A stretch of DNA of 64,000 nucleotides from Flammeovirgaceae bacterium (GTDB taxonomy: Bacteria > Bacteroidota > Bacteroidia > Cytophagales > Cyclobacteriaceae): the NCBI GenBank assembly GCA_015180985.1, contig CP054185.1, positions 248,001 through 312,000 of the forward strand, given 5' to 3'. The translations under genes and the position numbers were made by a program. The notes under the pieces were generated by a model, which saw only the letters and a list, made by a program, of their open reading frames with translations, searched no databases and was not told where the DNA came from. Shown here in pieces: positions 52,790 to 63,217 of the stretch. Each line of letters starts with the position of its first letter. Within the stretch, counting starts at the first letter, position 1.

Positions 52790-54403
52790 CTACAACCCGC
52801 TCACCTGCCTGTCCTTCGGGTATTTCACTTCGTACTTAAACACCACCTTCTTCGATTCATTGGGCTGAAGGTTCATTTCCCACACCAGCTTGCCGGTGTC
52901 TTTGGTGTACTTCGCACCACCAACATCAACAACAGTTACTTCAATCTGGCTGATCTTGGATATGGGCACCTGGTCTTCCATTACCAGTTTTACCGGCTCG
53001 TTGCGCGTGTTGCGTACGGTAATTTCCCAGGCAGCCGTCTCGCGGATGCTGGAACCAATGGCTTTGCGCGATGTAAAATCCTTTACGCGCTCGCGCTGCA
53101 CCACAATGCGCTTGTCGCGGCCCAGTGAAACGGAGATGGTGTCCTTCACGTTGTTCGGGTCAATAAACGAGTTGCCTACAAAGGTTCCTTCAAAAAACAC
53201 GTTGGCCTCACCGGGCAACAGGCTGAAGTCCTCCCAGCCCGTGGCGCGGGCCATCAAAAAGGCATCGTTATCCAGCTTGGGCGCCACGGCATAGCGGTAG
53301 TCGGCCTTCATTTCGTGATTGCGGATGTCCACCAGTGTAGGCTTTGATGCCGAAACCACCGTGTAGGGCAGGCTGATGTCAAACTCGGTATTCAGACTGG
53401 TCTGAATGGTTTGCGTGTAATCGGCAACACTCTTTTGCTCTGTTGGAGGAACTTCTATGCTCAGCTCCACTTCTTCAGCCTTTTCAGGGGCAGCCCGGTG
53501 AACTGCTCCCATCCGGGAAATTTCGCGTTGCTTGTAGGTAGGATAATAAAAATCAAGGTACCAGGTGTACAGCTCGGGCTTGGTGCCGCCCAGGCTGGGG
53601 TTGGCGGTGGAGAGTTTCAGCCGCACATCTTTCCAGTCTTCGCCTGTGCTTTGAAACACATTGGCTTTGTAACTTAACTGGATCGGGCTCTTTGTATTCA
53701 CCGCCCGCAGGTCGTACACGGCATACCAGCCGGCATTGGCCACCACGTAATTTACTTCCAGGTCAACAGTGCCGGCCGTTTCAGCCGCCAGGCTTATCAC
53801 AATCTCGCTGGTATTGCGGCTGTACAATTCGTTTTGCTCCTGGATTTGCTGATTGAGTTTACTGATGCGCTCGTTGGTTTTGCGGATCTTCTCATCGCTT
53901 TTGATTTTGGCCATCCCGATTTCGCCCAGGCGGCTGCGGTAAAACTCGGCCATGGCCTTCAGTTCATTTACGGTAATATTCTGGTTATTCCCCCCGATCT
54001 TCTGATTGGCCAGCAGCAACTGCTCTTCTTTGCTGAGCACATCTTTTTGTTGCTGTTCTATGAGTAATAATCGTTTATAATAGTCAAGCGAATCGTTCAA
54101 CACACGCAGGCTTTTCGGCAGGTTAAATTCGCTGATAAAATTCTGGCGGTGATTGATACCCAGCAAAATAAAATTTCCTTTACCCGAAACCTGCACGCTT
54201 TGCTGATCGAGCTGCGCGGTGAGGCCCGAAAGCACCAGGCTGGTTTTGCCGGCCTCCACGCGGGTTTTAAGTTCGCGGGTTACCTGGGCGCGGTTTAAGA
54301 AAACGGTTACGCGGGTAATTTTTGAATCAACCGGCTTTTCGGGCTGTGCAATAGCATAACCGGCAACAACTAACAGAATCAGTAACAGGCTAACGGGCTT
54401 CAT
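52790..54403 (-). CDS. MuiA family protein (DUF4139/DUF4140)
   Basis: Exported protein of 537 residues with signal peptide. The N-terminal DUF4140 part (SKITRVTVFLNRAQVTREL) is followed by a long coiled coil (about residues 95-200) and then the DUF4139 domain (VNYVVANAGWYAVYDLRAV, LKLSTANPSLGG, and a C-terminal part ending LQPNESKKVVFKYEVKYPK). The family is named after a mucoidy inhibitor; its molecular role is not established. Confidence 0.9.
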   Translation of the reverse strand: MKPVSLLLILLVVAGYAIAQPEKPVDSKITRVTVFLNRAQVTRELKTRVEAGKTSLVLSGLTAQLDQQSVQVSGKGNFILLGINHRQNFISEFNLPKSLRVLNDSLDYYKRLLLIEQQQKDVLSKEEQLLLANQKIGGNNQNITVNELKAMAEFYRSRLGEIGMAKIKSDEKIRKTNERISKLNQQIQEQNELYSRNTSEIVISLAAETAGTVDLEVNYVVANAGWYAVYDLRAVNTKSPIQLSYKANVFQSTGEDWKDVRLKLSTANPSLGGTKPELYTWYLDFYYPTYKQREISRMGAVHRAAPEKAEEVELSIEVPPTEQKSVADYTQTIQTSLNTEFDISLPYTVVSASKPTLVDIRNHEMKADYRYAVAPKLDNDAFLMARATGWEDFSLLPGEANVFFEGTFVGNSFIDPNNVKDTISVSLGRDKRIVVQRERVKDFTSRKAIGSSIRETAAWEITVRNTRNEPVKLVMEDQVPISKISQIEVTVVDVGGAKYTKDTGKLVWEMNLQPNESKKVVFKYEVKYPKDRQVSGL

Positions 54404-54497
54404 AAGTTAAAATTTATCTCTTCAGATGCAGGCATGCACCCTTTTTCACAAACCAAAGTAAATCTTTTTTACCCACCCGCCATACTGGCAGGTTGTC

Positions 54498-54505
54498 TAT
54501 CTTTG
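54498..54505 (+). promoter_or_regulatory. -7 element (TATCTTTG) for the Ldh-family gene
   Basis: Perfect TAnnTTTG, 6 bases before the ATG at 54512. It also supports the shorter start over an in-frame ATG at 54434. Confidence 0.55.
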
Positions 54506-54511
54506 CCGCAC

Positions 54512-55591
54512 ATGAGTACCCGCACATACACCATCTCCGAACTGAAAAATTTTGCTTATTCAGTCTTTACAAAAATGGGTTGCCCTGAAACCGATGCCCG
54601 GCTGGCAGCCGATGCGCTGCTGGCAGCCGATGTGCGTGGTATTGATTCACATGGCGTAGCCCGGCTTTCAGGGTATGTGCGATTATGGGAAGCCAACCGC
54701 ATTAACCCAACACCTGCAATCCGGATTGTACATGAGTCACCTGGAACGGCAACCGTTGATGGCGATGCCGGCCTGGGCCTGGTGGTAGCGCCAAAAGCCA
54801 TGGCCATAGCCATTGAAAAGGCAAAAGCGTGCGGCACCGGCTGGGTGGCGGTGCGCAACTCCAACCATTTTGGCATTGCCGGCTATCATACCATGCTCGC
54901 CCTTGAGCACGATATGATTGGCTGGGCCATGACCAACGCCAGTCCGCTGGTGGCGCCCACCTTTTCAACCGAGCGGTTGCTGGGCACTAACCCGATTTCG
55001 GTAGCCATACCGGCCGGCAAGCAACCACCCTTTGTGCTGGATATGGCCACCACTACTGCAGCCAACGGTAAGCTGGAAATACTTCAGCGAAAGAATAAAG
55101 AAGCGCCACTCGGGTGGATACAAACGAAAGACGGCAAGCCCTCCGCCAACCCGCACGAACTGAAAGCAGGTGGCGCGCTCATTCCGCTGGGCAGCGATTA
55201 TGAACACGGCAGCCACAAGGGCTACGGACTTGGGGCGATGGTGGATATCCTTTCGGCTGTATTAAGCGGGGCAAACTACGGCCCTTGGGTGCCGCCCTTT
55301 GTTGCTTTTTTGCAACCCCCGGCCGACCCGGTGGGTAGCGGCATCGGGCATTTTTTAGGAGCCATGCGCATTGATGCGTTCCGGCCGGCCGAAGAATTTA
55401 AGCAGCACATGGATACCTGGATTGAACGATTCCGTTCGGCTAAACCAGTGGAGGGAAACTCATCCGTGTTAATTCATGGAGACCCCGAACGTCAAATGAC
55501 AGACAAGCGCTTGAAGGAAGGAGTAGAATTAAATCCTGCTGTTGAAAAAGATTTAAAGGAACTGGCCGCCAGGTTCGGTCTTTCGTTTTAG
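54512..55591 (+). CDS. Ldh family oxidoreductase (malate/L-lactate dehydrogenase type)
   Basis: NAD(P)-dependent dehydrogenase of 359 residues from the ATG at 54512. The family signature is DVRGIDSHGVARLSGYV, holding the catalytic His, followed by NSNHFGIAGYHTMLAL, TNPISVAIPAGKQPPFVLDMATTT and HKGYGLGAMVDILSAVLSG. This family includes malate, ureidoglycolate and delta-1-piperideine-2-carboxylate reductases; the substrate is not evident. It is cytoplasmic, and the gene overlaps the convergent barrel gene by four bases. Confidence 0.92.
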   Translation: MSTRTYTISELKNFAYSVFTKMGCPETDARLAADALLAADVRGIDSHGVARLSGYVRLWEANRINPTPAIRIVHESPGTATVDGDAGLGLVVAPKAMAIAIEKAKACGTGWVAVRNSNHFGIAGYHTMLALEHDMIGWAMTNASPLVAPTFSTERLLGTNPISVAIPAGKQPPFVLDMATTTAANGKLEILQRKNKEAPLGWIQTKDGKPSANPHELKAGGALIPLGSDYEHGSHKGYGLGAMVDILSAVLSGANYGPWVPPFVAFLQPPADPVGSGIGHFLGAMRIDAFRPAEEFKQHMDTWIERFRSAKPVEGNSSVLIHGDPERQMTDKRLKEGVELNPAVEKDLKELAARFGLSF

Positions 55592-56148
55592 AAGCTAATT
55601 CCACCAATGGTTATACCTGCCCGGATTACCCACGGACTCTGGTACGGAGTGTATAAACTTGATGAGGCCGTGTACGAAAAATTATAGAGGGCCATTACAA
55701 AGAACGCAGCATTCCTGCCCATGGGCTGAATAAAACCACCACCAGCCAGAAAACTGTTAAATGTGCTGCGCGCGGTTTCTCCAAAGCCAACATAGTATTC
55801 GTAATTGAGGTGTTCGAATTCTGTTTGAATGAAGATGCCGTTATACACCGTGAACCGTGCAAACGGGTTAAAGGCGTAATCGTTAAAAGTAATGGGTGGG
55901 TTTATTGTTTTATATTTTGTGTAACGGTACGTTAAGCCGGTGCCGGCTATAAATTTTTTGGTAATGGCATACCCGATAATCGGTGAAACAGAAATGAAGT
56001 CCATCGTGTTGCCAAAACTTAATCCTAGTCCGCCACCGGTAACGATGCGCTCCTTTGCGGGCACTCCTTCCAGGCTGTTGTTTTTTCCTTGTGAAAAAGC
56101 AGTCAGGGGGCCCAGCACGATAATACAACTTAAAAGGAATGGCTTCAT
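55588..56148 (-). CDS. Small outer-membrane beta-barrel protein
   Basis: Exported protein of 186 residues from the ATG at 56148 (MKPFLLSCIIVLGPLTAFSQ). The rest alternates hydrophobic and polar residues with Tyr/Phe/Gly-rich strands (GGGLGLSFGN, FIAGTGLTYRYTKYK, FARFTVYNGIFIQTEFEH, ending WVIRAGITIGGISF), as in eight-strand barrels. No specific family is recognised. It follows ftsB-like gene by 13 bases. Confidence 0.75.
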   Translation of the reverse strand: MKPFLLSCIIVLGPLTAFSQGKNNSLEGVPAKERIVTGGGLGLSFGNTMDFISVSPIIGYAITKKFIAGTGLTYRYTKYKTINPPITFNDYAFNPFARFTVYNGIFIQTEFEHLNYEYYVGFGETARSTFNSFLAGGGFIQPMGRNAAFFVMALYNFSYTASSSLYTPYQSPWVIRAGITIGGISF

Positions 56149-56161
56149 CGTAAACGAAGGT

Positions 56162-56452
56162 TTATTCTTCAACGATAACAAATACATCTTCATTATCTTT
56201 CTTCATCAGGTATTTTTCGCGGGCAAATTTTTCGAGCGATTCCCGATCACCGAACAACTCGTTCTTATCCTGCTCAACCTCTTTTATTTTTTGCTGGTAG
56301 TACGCCTTTTCGTTCTCCAGCGCCCGTAACTTAGCCGACAGGCGGTAGCGCGAAATCAGATCATTGGAATCCAGAAACAGCATCCAGATAAAAAAAATAA
56401 GGCCGGTAATCACATAAAAATTACGGAAGGCCTTCGGCAATTTCTTCCACAT
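56162..56452 (-). CDS. Septum formation initiator (FtsB/DivIC-like)
   Basis: Bitopic membrane protein of 96 residues: one transmembrane segment (residues 12-29, FYVITGLIFFIWMLFL), then a coiled coil (SAKLRALENEKAYYQQKIKEVEQDKNEL) and a short acidic end (VFVIVEE) with the family's EKFAREKYLMKKDNEDVF. It belongs to the divisome FtsQ-FtsL-FtsB core. It sits 66 bases after eno, as in many bacteria, so it is probably cotranscribed. Confidence 0.92.
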   Translation of the reverse strand: MWKKLPKAFRNFYVITGLIFFIWMLFLDSNDLISRYRLSAKLRALENEKAYYQQKIKEVEQDKNELFGDRESLEKFAREKYLMKKDNEDVFVIVEE

Positions 56453-56518
56453 AGCTTAAAAAATGATGTCTAAGGTAGCGCTAATTACGGGAGATTACAA
56501 CCCTGTATTCCAAGGTGG

Positions 56519-57811
<1,293 letters not shown>

Positions 57812-58918
57812 CTAAATGGCAACTTTCATTTCACTTTTCCGGATCATGGAAACAAACTGCTCAAACAGGTAGCGTGAGTCGTGTGGTCCGGGTGATGCTT
57901 CCGGGTGGTACTGTACCGAAAAGGCCTGCTTGTTTTTAAGACGAATGCCCATGATGGTGTTGTCGTTCAGGTGAAGATGAGTGACTTCTACCTCGTTATT
58001 TTTCTCAATATCTTTTTCGCTTACGGCAAACCCGTGATTCTGCGATGTGATTTCACCCAACCCGGTTACCAGGTTTTTAACCGGATGGTTAAGTCCCCGA
58101 TGGCCGTGATGCATTTTGTAGGTTGAAAGTCCGCAGGCCAGGGCCAGCAATTGATGGCCGAGGCATATCCCAAACAACGGTTTATCGGCATCAAGTATTT
58201 TCTTTACCGTGGTGATGGCATACTCCATTACCGCTGGATCGCCCGGGCCATTGGAAATAAAGTACCCGTGCGGATTCCACTGCTCCATCATTTCGAACGA
58301 TGTCTTTGCCGGAAACACCTGAATGTAGCAGCCCACCCTGGCCAGGTTGGTAAGGATACTTTTCTTGATGCCCACATCAAGCGCGGCAACCCGGTAATCG
58401 GAATCGCTGCTTCCGAAAAAATAGGGTTTTGAAGTAGAAACTTTGGACGCAAGTTCAAGGCCGTCCATCGAGGGCACGTTCAGAATTTCCTTTTTCATCT
58501 GCTCCGGTGTAAGTTCGGAAGAGATCAGAGCATTCATCGCTCCCTTGCTGCGGATGTGCCTTACGAGCATCCGGGTATCCACATCAGCAATCCCGGTTAT
58601 CTTATGTTTCTCAAGATAATGTTGCAGACTTTCGCGTGCGGTTGCCCGGCTGAATTCAGTTGAAAATTCGTTTACCACGATGCCGCTGATTTTGGGCGAA
58701 TCAGATTCCTGCTCGGCATCCACCGTTCCGTAGTTTCCAATATGGGCTGTGGTGTTCACAATAATCTGCCCGAAATATGACGGGTCGGTGTAGATTTCCT
58801 GATAGCCCGTCATGCCGGTATTGAAACAGATTTCACCACCGGTTGTGCCCGGGCTACCGACCAGGTTGCCTTCCACCAACAGGCCATCTTGCAGTAAGAG
58901 GTACGCTTTCTTTTTCAC
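57812..58918 (-). CDS. carA: Carbamoyl-phosphate synthase small subunit
   Basis: Glutamine-hydrolysing subunit of 368 residues. N-terminal FNTGMTGYQEIYTDPSYFGQ, then the class I glutaminase domain with GPGDP, the nucleophile Cys in FGICLGHQLLALA, and the His/Glu pair in VQYHPEASPGPHDS. It supplies ammonia to CarB for arginine and pyrimidine synthesis. CarB is not in the window. A perfect TATTTTTG element lies before it, after the ribosomal operon terminator, so it has its own promoter. Confidence 0.97.
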   Translation of the reverse strand: MKKKAYLLLQDGLLVEGNLVGSPGTTGGEICFNTGMTGYQEIYTDPSYFGQIIVNTTAHIGNYGTVDAEQESDSPKISGIVVNEFSTEFSRATARESLQHYLEKHKITGIADVDTRMLVRHIRSKGAMNALISSELTPEQMKKEILNVPSMDGLELASKVSTSKPYFFGSSDSDYRVAALDVGIKKSILTNLARVGCYIQVFPAKTSFEMMEQWNPHGYFISNGPGDPAVMEYAITTVKKILDADKPLFGICLGHQLLALACGLSTYKMHHGHRGLNHPVKNLVTGLGEITSQNHGFAVSEKDIEKNNEVEVTHLHLNDNTIMGIRLKNKQAFSVQYHPEASPGPHDSRYLFEQFVSMIRKSEMKVAI

Positions 58919-58934
58919 TTCGATTCAGGTTTAA

Positions 58935-58942
58935 CAAAAATA
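58935..58942 (-). promoter_or_regulatory. -7 element (TATTTTTG) for carA-eno
   Basis: Perfect TAnnTTTG match, 17 bases before the carA ATG. Confidence 0.5.
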
Positions 58943-59004
58943 GTCCGCAATCCGATATGACAGACCTTTACCCGGTAATTTTTGCAGACACTCGCAAAAA
59001 CGCA

Positions 59005-59043
59005 ATAAAAAAAGGGATTGAACCAAATGCCCAATCCCTTTTG
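59005..59043 (-). terminator. Rho-independent terminator of the ribosomal protein operon
   Basis: AAAGGGATTG (59011-59020) and its exact complement CAATCCCTTT (59032-59041), followed leftward by seven T. It lies 19 bases after rplQ. Confidence 0.85.
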
Positions 59044-59059
59044 TATGCCGAATCGCACG

Positions 59060-59590
59060 TTATTCTTTATCTTTTTTATCCGATTTCTTTTTAGCGGGTT
59101 TCTTTTCGGCTTTAGGTTCTGAAGCAACGGTTTCAGTTGTTTCAGCGGCTGTTTCCTCCTTTTTGCCCTTAGTCCCCCGGCTTCTGCGGGTCTTGCCTTT
59201 CTTGGCCACGGCTTCCTTGCCGTATAGTTCGTTAAAGTCAACCAGTTCAATCAGGCACATTTCGGCATTATCGCCCAGGCGTACATCGCCCATTTTAATA
59301 ATACGGGTATAACCGCCCTGACGCTCGGCTATGCGGGAAGCCACGGTACCGAACAACTCGCTAACTGACTCCTTATTTTGGAGGTACGAGAATACTGTTC
59401 TGCGCGAGTGGGTTGAATCCGTTTTGGCTTTTGTCAGCAAAGGCTCAACGTATTTACGCAAAGCTTTGGCCTTAGCAACCGTGGTGGTAATGCGCTTTTT
59501 AAGGATGAGCGAACTGGCCATGTTGGAGAGCATTGCTTTCCGATGGCTGGACGTTCTTCCCAGATGATTTACTTTCTTACCGTGTCTCAT
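59060..59590 (-). CDS. rplQ: Ribosomal protein L17
   Basis: Large-subunit protein of 176 residues. Residues 1-118 are the universal L17 core ([20 protein letters not shown]). The extra 55 residues are Lys/Glu/Ala-rich low-complexity sequence, an extension common in Bacteroidota L17. Last gene of the ribosomal operon, six bases after rpoA. Confidence 0.97.
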   Translation of the reverse strand: MRHGKKVNHLGRTSSHRKAMLSNMASSLILKKRITTTVAKAKALRKYVEPLLTKAKTDSTHSRRTVFSYLQNKESVSELFGTVASRIAERQGGYTRIIKMGDVRLGDNAEMCLIELVDFNELYGKEAVAKKGKTRRSRGTKGKKEETAAETTETVASEPKAEKKPAKKKSDKKDKE

Positions 59591-59596
59591 GATTCG

Positions 59597-60586
59597 TTAA
59601 TCTTCTTCGAGTTTATATTTCCCGAGGTCCATACCGAACGTCAGGCCTTTCTCTGAAACCAATTGTTCTAATTCAGCAAGCGATTTCTTTCCGAAGTTTC
59701 TGAACTTCATCATATCGGAAATCTCCAATTGCACCAGGTCGCCCAGGGTTTTCACATCGGCAGCCTTAAGGCAGTTGTACGCCCTTACTGACAGATCTAA
59801 ATCGTGAAGCGGAGTCTTCAGGAGTTTGCGCATGTGCAGCATCTCCTCATCTACCTGCTCTACTTCAGCATCTTTGCCGGTTTCAAGTTCCATTGACTTA
59901 TCGCTGAACAAGGCGAAGTGCTTAATCAGGATATGGGCGGCACCTTCCAACGCCTTCTCAGGGTGGATGGAACCATCGGTTTGTATATCAAGAACCAGCT
60001 TTTCGTAGTCGGTTTTTTGTTCCACACGGGTATTCTCCACGCTGTACTTCACGTTTTTAATAGGCGTAAAGATGGCATCAATGGGAATAAACCCGAATAC
60101 CTGTTCGGCCGGCTTACTTTCTTCGGCCGGGAGGTAACCACGGCCTTTATCGATGGTCAGTTCAATTTCAAAAGTGGCCGTTTCATCCAGGTTACAGATA
60201 ACGTGGTCGGGATTCAATACTTCAAAAGCAGAAGTAAACCGGGCAATGTCGCCTGCTTTAAATTGCTTTTGCTTCTTGATGTTAACTGTTACTTTGCTGT
60301 CGAAGTTGTCACCGGTCTTCTTCAACCGAACCATTTTCAGGTTCAGGATGATCTCAGCCACATCTTCCACAACACCTTCCAGTGTAGAAAATTCATGCAG
60401 CACTCCCGGTATTTTAATACCGGTAATGGCATAGCCTTCCAGCGAGGAGAGCAGAATTCTGCGCAGCGCATTACCGATGGTTACGCCATAACCTTTTTCA
60501 AGCGGCTTGAAGGTAAAGGTGCCGTGAAAATCATCGGCCTTTTCCATCACCACTTTATCGGGTATTTGAAATGCAAGTATTGACAT
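59597..60586 (-). CDS. rpoA: RNA polymerase alpha subunit
   Basis: Protein of 329 residues. The alpha-NTD includes [23 protein letters not shown]; the alpha-CTD has [23 protein letters not shown] and the second helix-hairpin-helix. The acidic linker with [15 protein letters not shown] is usual. It assembles the polymerase core and contacts upstream DNA and activators. Confidence 0.98.
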   Translation of the reverse strand: MSILAFQIPDKVVMEKADDFHGTFTFKPLEKGYGVTIGNALRRILLSSLEGYAITGIKIPGVLHEFSTLEGVVEDVAEIILNLKMVRLKKTGDNFDSKVTVNIKKQKQFKAGDIARFTSAFEVLNPDHVICNLDETATFEIELTIDKGRGYLPAEESKPAEQVFGFIPIDAIFTPIKNVKYSVENTRVEQKTDYEKLVLDIQTDGSIHPEKALEGAAHILIKHFALFSDKSMELETGKDAEVEQVDEEMLHMRKLLKTPLHDLDLSVRAYNCLKAADVKTLGDLVQLEISDMMKFRNFGKKSLAELEQLVSEKGLTFGMDLGKYKLEED

Positions 60587-60612
60587 AGTTACGTTCTGAT
60601 TAAAGGTTAGAA

Positions 60613-61218
60613 TTATTTTGAGTACAATTCAACGATAAGCTGCTCGTTGATGTTCTCCGGTATATCCTCTCGCGGAGGCAGGTGGATAAGTTTTCCTTCC
60701 ATTTCGGCACCATCCCATTCCAGCCAGGAGTATTTTCGCGCACTCTGCAACGAGAGGCTGTTGGTAATGGTTTCGAGTGATTTCGATTTCTCACGAACAC
60801 CCACTTTATCGCCCGGACGAAGGGTAAAAGAAGGAACATTTACAACTTCGCCATTTACGGTAATGTGCTTGTGCAGCACAAGCTGTCGGGCGCCCCTACG
60901 GGTTGGCGCAATGCCCATGCGGTAAACCGTGTTATCGAGTCGTGCTTCCAGTAATTGCAGCAACACTTCACCGGTTACCCCTTTTTTTCGCGAAGCCTTA
61001 TCAAACAACTTGGCGAACTGCCGTTCCAGCAGACCATAGATGTATTTTGCTTTTTGCTTCTCGGCTAACTGCGTAGCGTATTCCGACTGCTTGCGTTTCT
61101 TTCCACGACCGTGCATACCAGGGGCAAAGTTCTTCTTCTGAAGCGCTTTATTCTCACCCATTACCGGCTCTCCGAATCGCCTGGATATTCTGGCTTTTGG
61201 ACCTGTATATCGTGCCAT
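60613..61218 (-). CDS. rpsD: Ribosomal protein S4
   Basis: Small-subunit assembly protein of 201 residues with an S4 RNA-binding domain ([36 protein letters not shown]). The N-terminus ([19 protein letters not shown]) has no zinc cysteines, so it is the C-minus form. Located 26 bases before rpoA. Confidence 0.98.
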   Translation of the reverse strand: MARYTGPKARISRRFGEPVMGENKALQKKNFAPGMHGRGKKRKQSEYATQLAEKQKAKYIYGLLERQFAKLFDKASRKKGVTGEVLLQLLEARLDNTVYRMGIAPTRRGARQLVLHKHITVNGEVVNVPSFTLRPGDKVGVREKSKSLETITNSLSLQSARKYSWLEWDGAEMEGKLIHLPPREDIPENINEQLIVELYSK

Positions 61219-61255
61219 TACTTCTTGATTTTTTTATTTCAGTTTTTTAAGTCAA

Positions 61256-61651
61256 TTAAACCCTTCTCTTCTTTGGCGGGCGACAACCATTATGCGGAAG
61301 CGGTGTCATATCCTTAATGGCCGTCACTTCAATGCCCGCAGTTTGAATGGTACGGATGGCCGACTCGCGTCCAGCGCCCGGACCCTTCACAAATACTTCC
61401 ACTTTGCGCAGGCCAAGTTCGAAGGCGCGCGTGGCGCAATCCTGGGCGGCCATCTGGGCTGCATACGGAGTATTTTTTTTCGAACCTTTAAACCCCATTT
61501 TGCCTGCCGAAGACCAGGTAACTACCTGACCCGTGGAGTTGGTCATAGAAATAACGATGTTATTAAACGTGGCTTTAATATGCGCCTGACCTACGGCTTC
61601 CACGTTTACTACCCGCTTCTTGGCTTTGTCTTTACGTTTCTCGGTTGACAT
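61256..61651 (-). CDS. rpsK: Ribosomal protein S11
   Basis: Platform protein of 131 residues. The core includes [35 protein letters not shown] and the C-terminal [15 protein letters not shown]. Gap of 37 bases to rpsD. Confidence 0.98.
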   Translation of the reverse strand: MSTEKRKDKAKKRVVNVEAVGQAHIKATFNNIVISMTNSTGQVVTWSSAGKMGFKGSKKNTPYAAQMAAQDCATRAFELGLRKVEVFVKGPGAGRESAIRTIQTAGIEVTAIKDMTPLPHNGCRPPKKRRV

Positions 61652-61681
61652 TATCCTTGTTCGTTATTGTTTCTATATCAA

Positions 61682-62062
61682 TTACCCTTTCGTGGCCTTC
61701 TTCTTATTGGCTACGGTCTTACGTTTTCCTTTGCGCGTACGGGCGTTGTTTTTGGTTGTCTGTCCACGCACCGGCAACCCTTTGCGGTGGCGAAGGCCCC
61801 GGTAGCAGCCAATGTCCATCAGCCGCTTGATGCTCAGTTGCACTTCGGAACGCAGGGAACCTTCTACCCGGAATTTCTCGGAGATGATGGAACGAATAGC
61901 ATTCGACTCCTCATCGGTCCAGTCTTTTGCCTTCTTATTCCAATCCACACCCGCCTGGGTAAGAATGTTTTGCGCTGACCTGCGGCCAATACCGTAAATG
62001 TACGTGAGGCTGATTTCGCCACGTTTGTTATCCGGAATATCGACACCTTGTATCCTTGCCAT
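61682..62062 (-). CDS. rpsM: Ribosomal protein S13
   Basis: Head protein of 126 residues ([40 protein letters not shown], basic tail). It contacts P-site tRNA and the large subunit. Gap of 30 bases to rpsK. Confidence 0.98.
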   Translation of the reverse strand: MARIQGVDIPDNKRGEISLTYIYGIGRRSAQNILTQAGVDWNKKAKDWTDEESNAIRSIISEKFRVEGSLRSEVQLSIKRLMDIGCYRGLRHRKGLPVRGQTTKNNARTRKGKRKTVANKKKATKG

Positions 62063-62086
62063 GTTGTATAAGTTATCGTGTTTTGG

Positions 62087-62203
62087 TTATCCCTGGCGCT
62101 GTTTAAACCGGGGGTTCTTTTTGTTAATAACATAGAGCTTGCCGTTGCGCCTGATGATTTTGCAATCGGCACTGCGTTTCTTTATGGATGCTTTTACTTT
62201 CAT
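62087..62203 (-). CDS. rpmJ: Ribosomal protein L36
   Basis: A 38-residue gene, translated here from the leftward strand: it begins [19 protein letters not shown] and ends PRFKQRQG. Only one Cys remains of the usual zinc-binding set (Cys14), so it is the C-minus form. It lies between infA (12-base gap) and rpsM (24-base gap), the standard place. Confidence 0.95.
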   Translation of the reverse strand: MKVKASIKKRSADCKIIRRNGKLYVINKKNPRFKQRQG

Positions 62204-62215
62204 TGCGTTCAATCC

Positions 62216-62434
62216 TTATTTATACCTGAATACAATTCTTCCTTTTGTCAAATCGTAGGGCGACATCTCAAGCCTTACCTTATCGCCAGGCAATAACCGG
62301 ATGTAGTTCATCCGCATCTTGCCTGATATGTGTGCCAGCACTTCGTGTCCGTTTTCCAACTGAACCCGAAACATGGCGTTCGATAACGCTTCGGTTATCG
62401 TTCCATCCTGCTCTATCGACTTTTGCTTCGCCAC
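62216..62434 (-). CDS. infA: Translation initiation factor IF-1
   Basis: A 72-residue S1/OB-fold protein ([41 protein letters not shown]). It occupies the ribosomal A site at initiation. It overlaps the end of map by 22 bases. Confidence 0.98.
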   Translation of the reverse strand: MAKQKSIEQDGTITEALSNAMFRVQLENGHEVLAHISGKMRMNYIRLLPGDKVRLEMSPYDLTKGRIVFRYK

Positions 62435-63210
62435 TTATACGAATACTTTTCTTCTATATACTGATGTGTTGTTAACACCTCTGTTCTATCTTCCCGTATG
62501 GCAACCATGTGCTCAAAATGAGCCGAGGGTCGCCTGTCGGCTGTGCGTATGGTCCATCCGTCACGCTCCTGCACCACGTTTTTAGTACCCATGTTAATCA
62601 TGGGTTCAATGGCAAACACCATTCCGGGCACCAGTTTTACGCCTTTGCCCCGTTTACCAAAATTGGGCACCTCCGGATCTTCGTGCAGTTTTTTACCTAC
62701 ACCGTGACCCACCAACTCACGCACTACACCGTAGCCAAAACTCTCCACATAGCTCTGTATGGCATAACTCACATCGCCCATCCGGTTTCCGGCCTTAGCC
62801 TGTTCAATTCCTTTGAACAGCGATTCATAGGTCCGCTCCAGCAACAACAGCACTTTTTCATCGGCACCTTCCAAAGGATAGGTGTAGGCTGAATCGCTGT
62901 GATAGCCTTTGTAGTACACCCCGCAATCAATCGATACCACATCCGCTTCTTTCAGCTCATAACTTGATGGGATTCCATGCACCACCACATCATTTACCGA
63001 AATACACAGCGATGCCGGAAAGGACCCGTTATAGTTTTTGAATGACGGGATACCTCCGTGATCGCGGATAAATTCTTCGGCCACCTTATCGAGTACTGAA
63101 GTTTTGATGCCGGGTTTTATCAGACCAGCCACTTCACCATGAGCTTTGCCCAATATGTGGGCACCCTCTTTGATGATGTGTATCTCCTCTTCAGACTTTA
63201 AGTGAACCAT
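62413..63210 (-). CDS. map: Methionine aminopeptidase, type I
   Basis: Metalloenzyme of 265 residues that removes N-terminal methionine. Metal ligands are Asp in VSIDCGVYY, Asp in GYHSDSAYT, His in [12 protein letters not shown], Glu in [10 protein letters not shown] and Glu in SAHFEHMVA; the substrate His is in VVVHGIP. Placed between secY and infA as in other Bacteroidota. Confidence 0.97.
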   Translation of the reverse strand: MVHLKSEEEIHIIKEGAHILGKAHGEVAGLIKPGIKTSVLDKVAEEFIRDHGGIPSFKNYNGSFPASLCISVNDVVVHGIPSSYELKEADVVSIDCGVYYKGYHSDSAYTYPLEGADEKVLLLLERTYESLFKGIEQAKAGNRMGDVSYAIQSYVESFGYGVVRELVGHGVGKKLHEDPEVPNFGKRGKGVKLVPGMVFAIEPMINMGTKNVVQERDGWTIRTADRRPSAHFEHMVAIREDRTEVLTTHQYIEEKYSYKWRSKSR

Positions 63211-63217
63211 TCAGCAC

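Noticed and set aside
59918-60583. Rightward ORF of 221 codons
   Set aside because: Antisense to rpoA; open frame caused by codon bias in the conserved gene.
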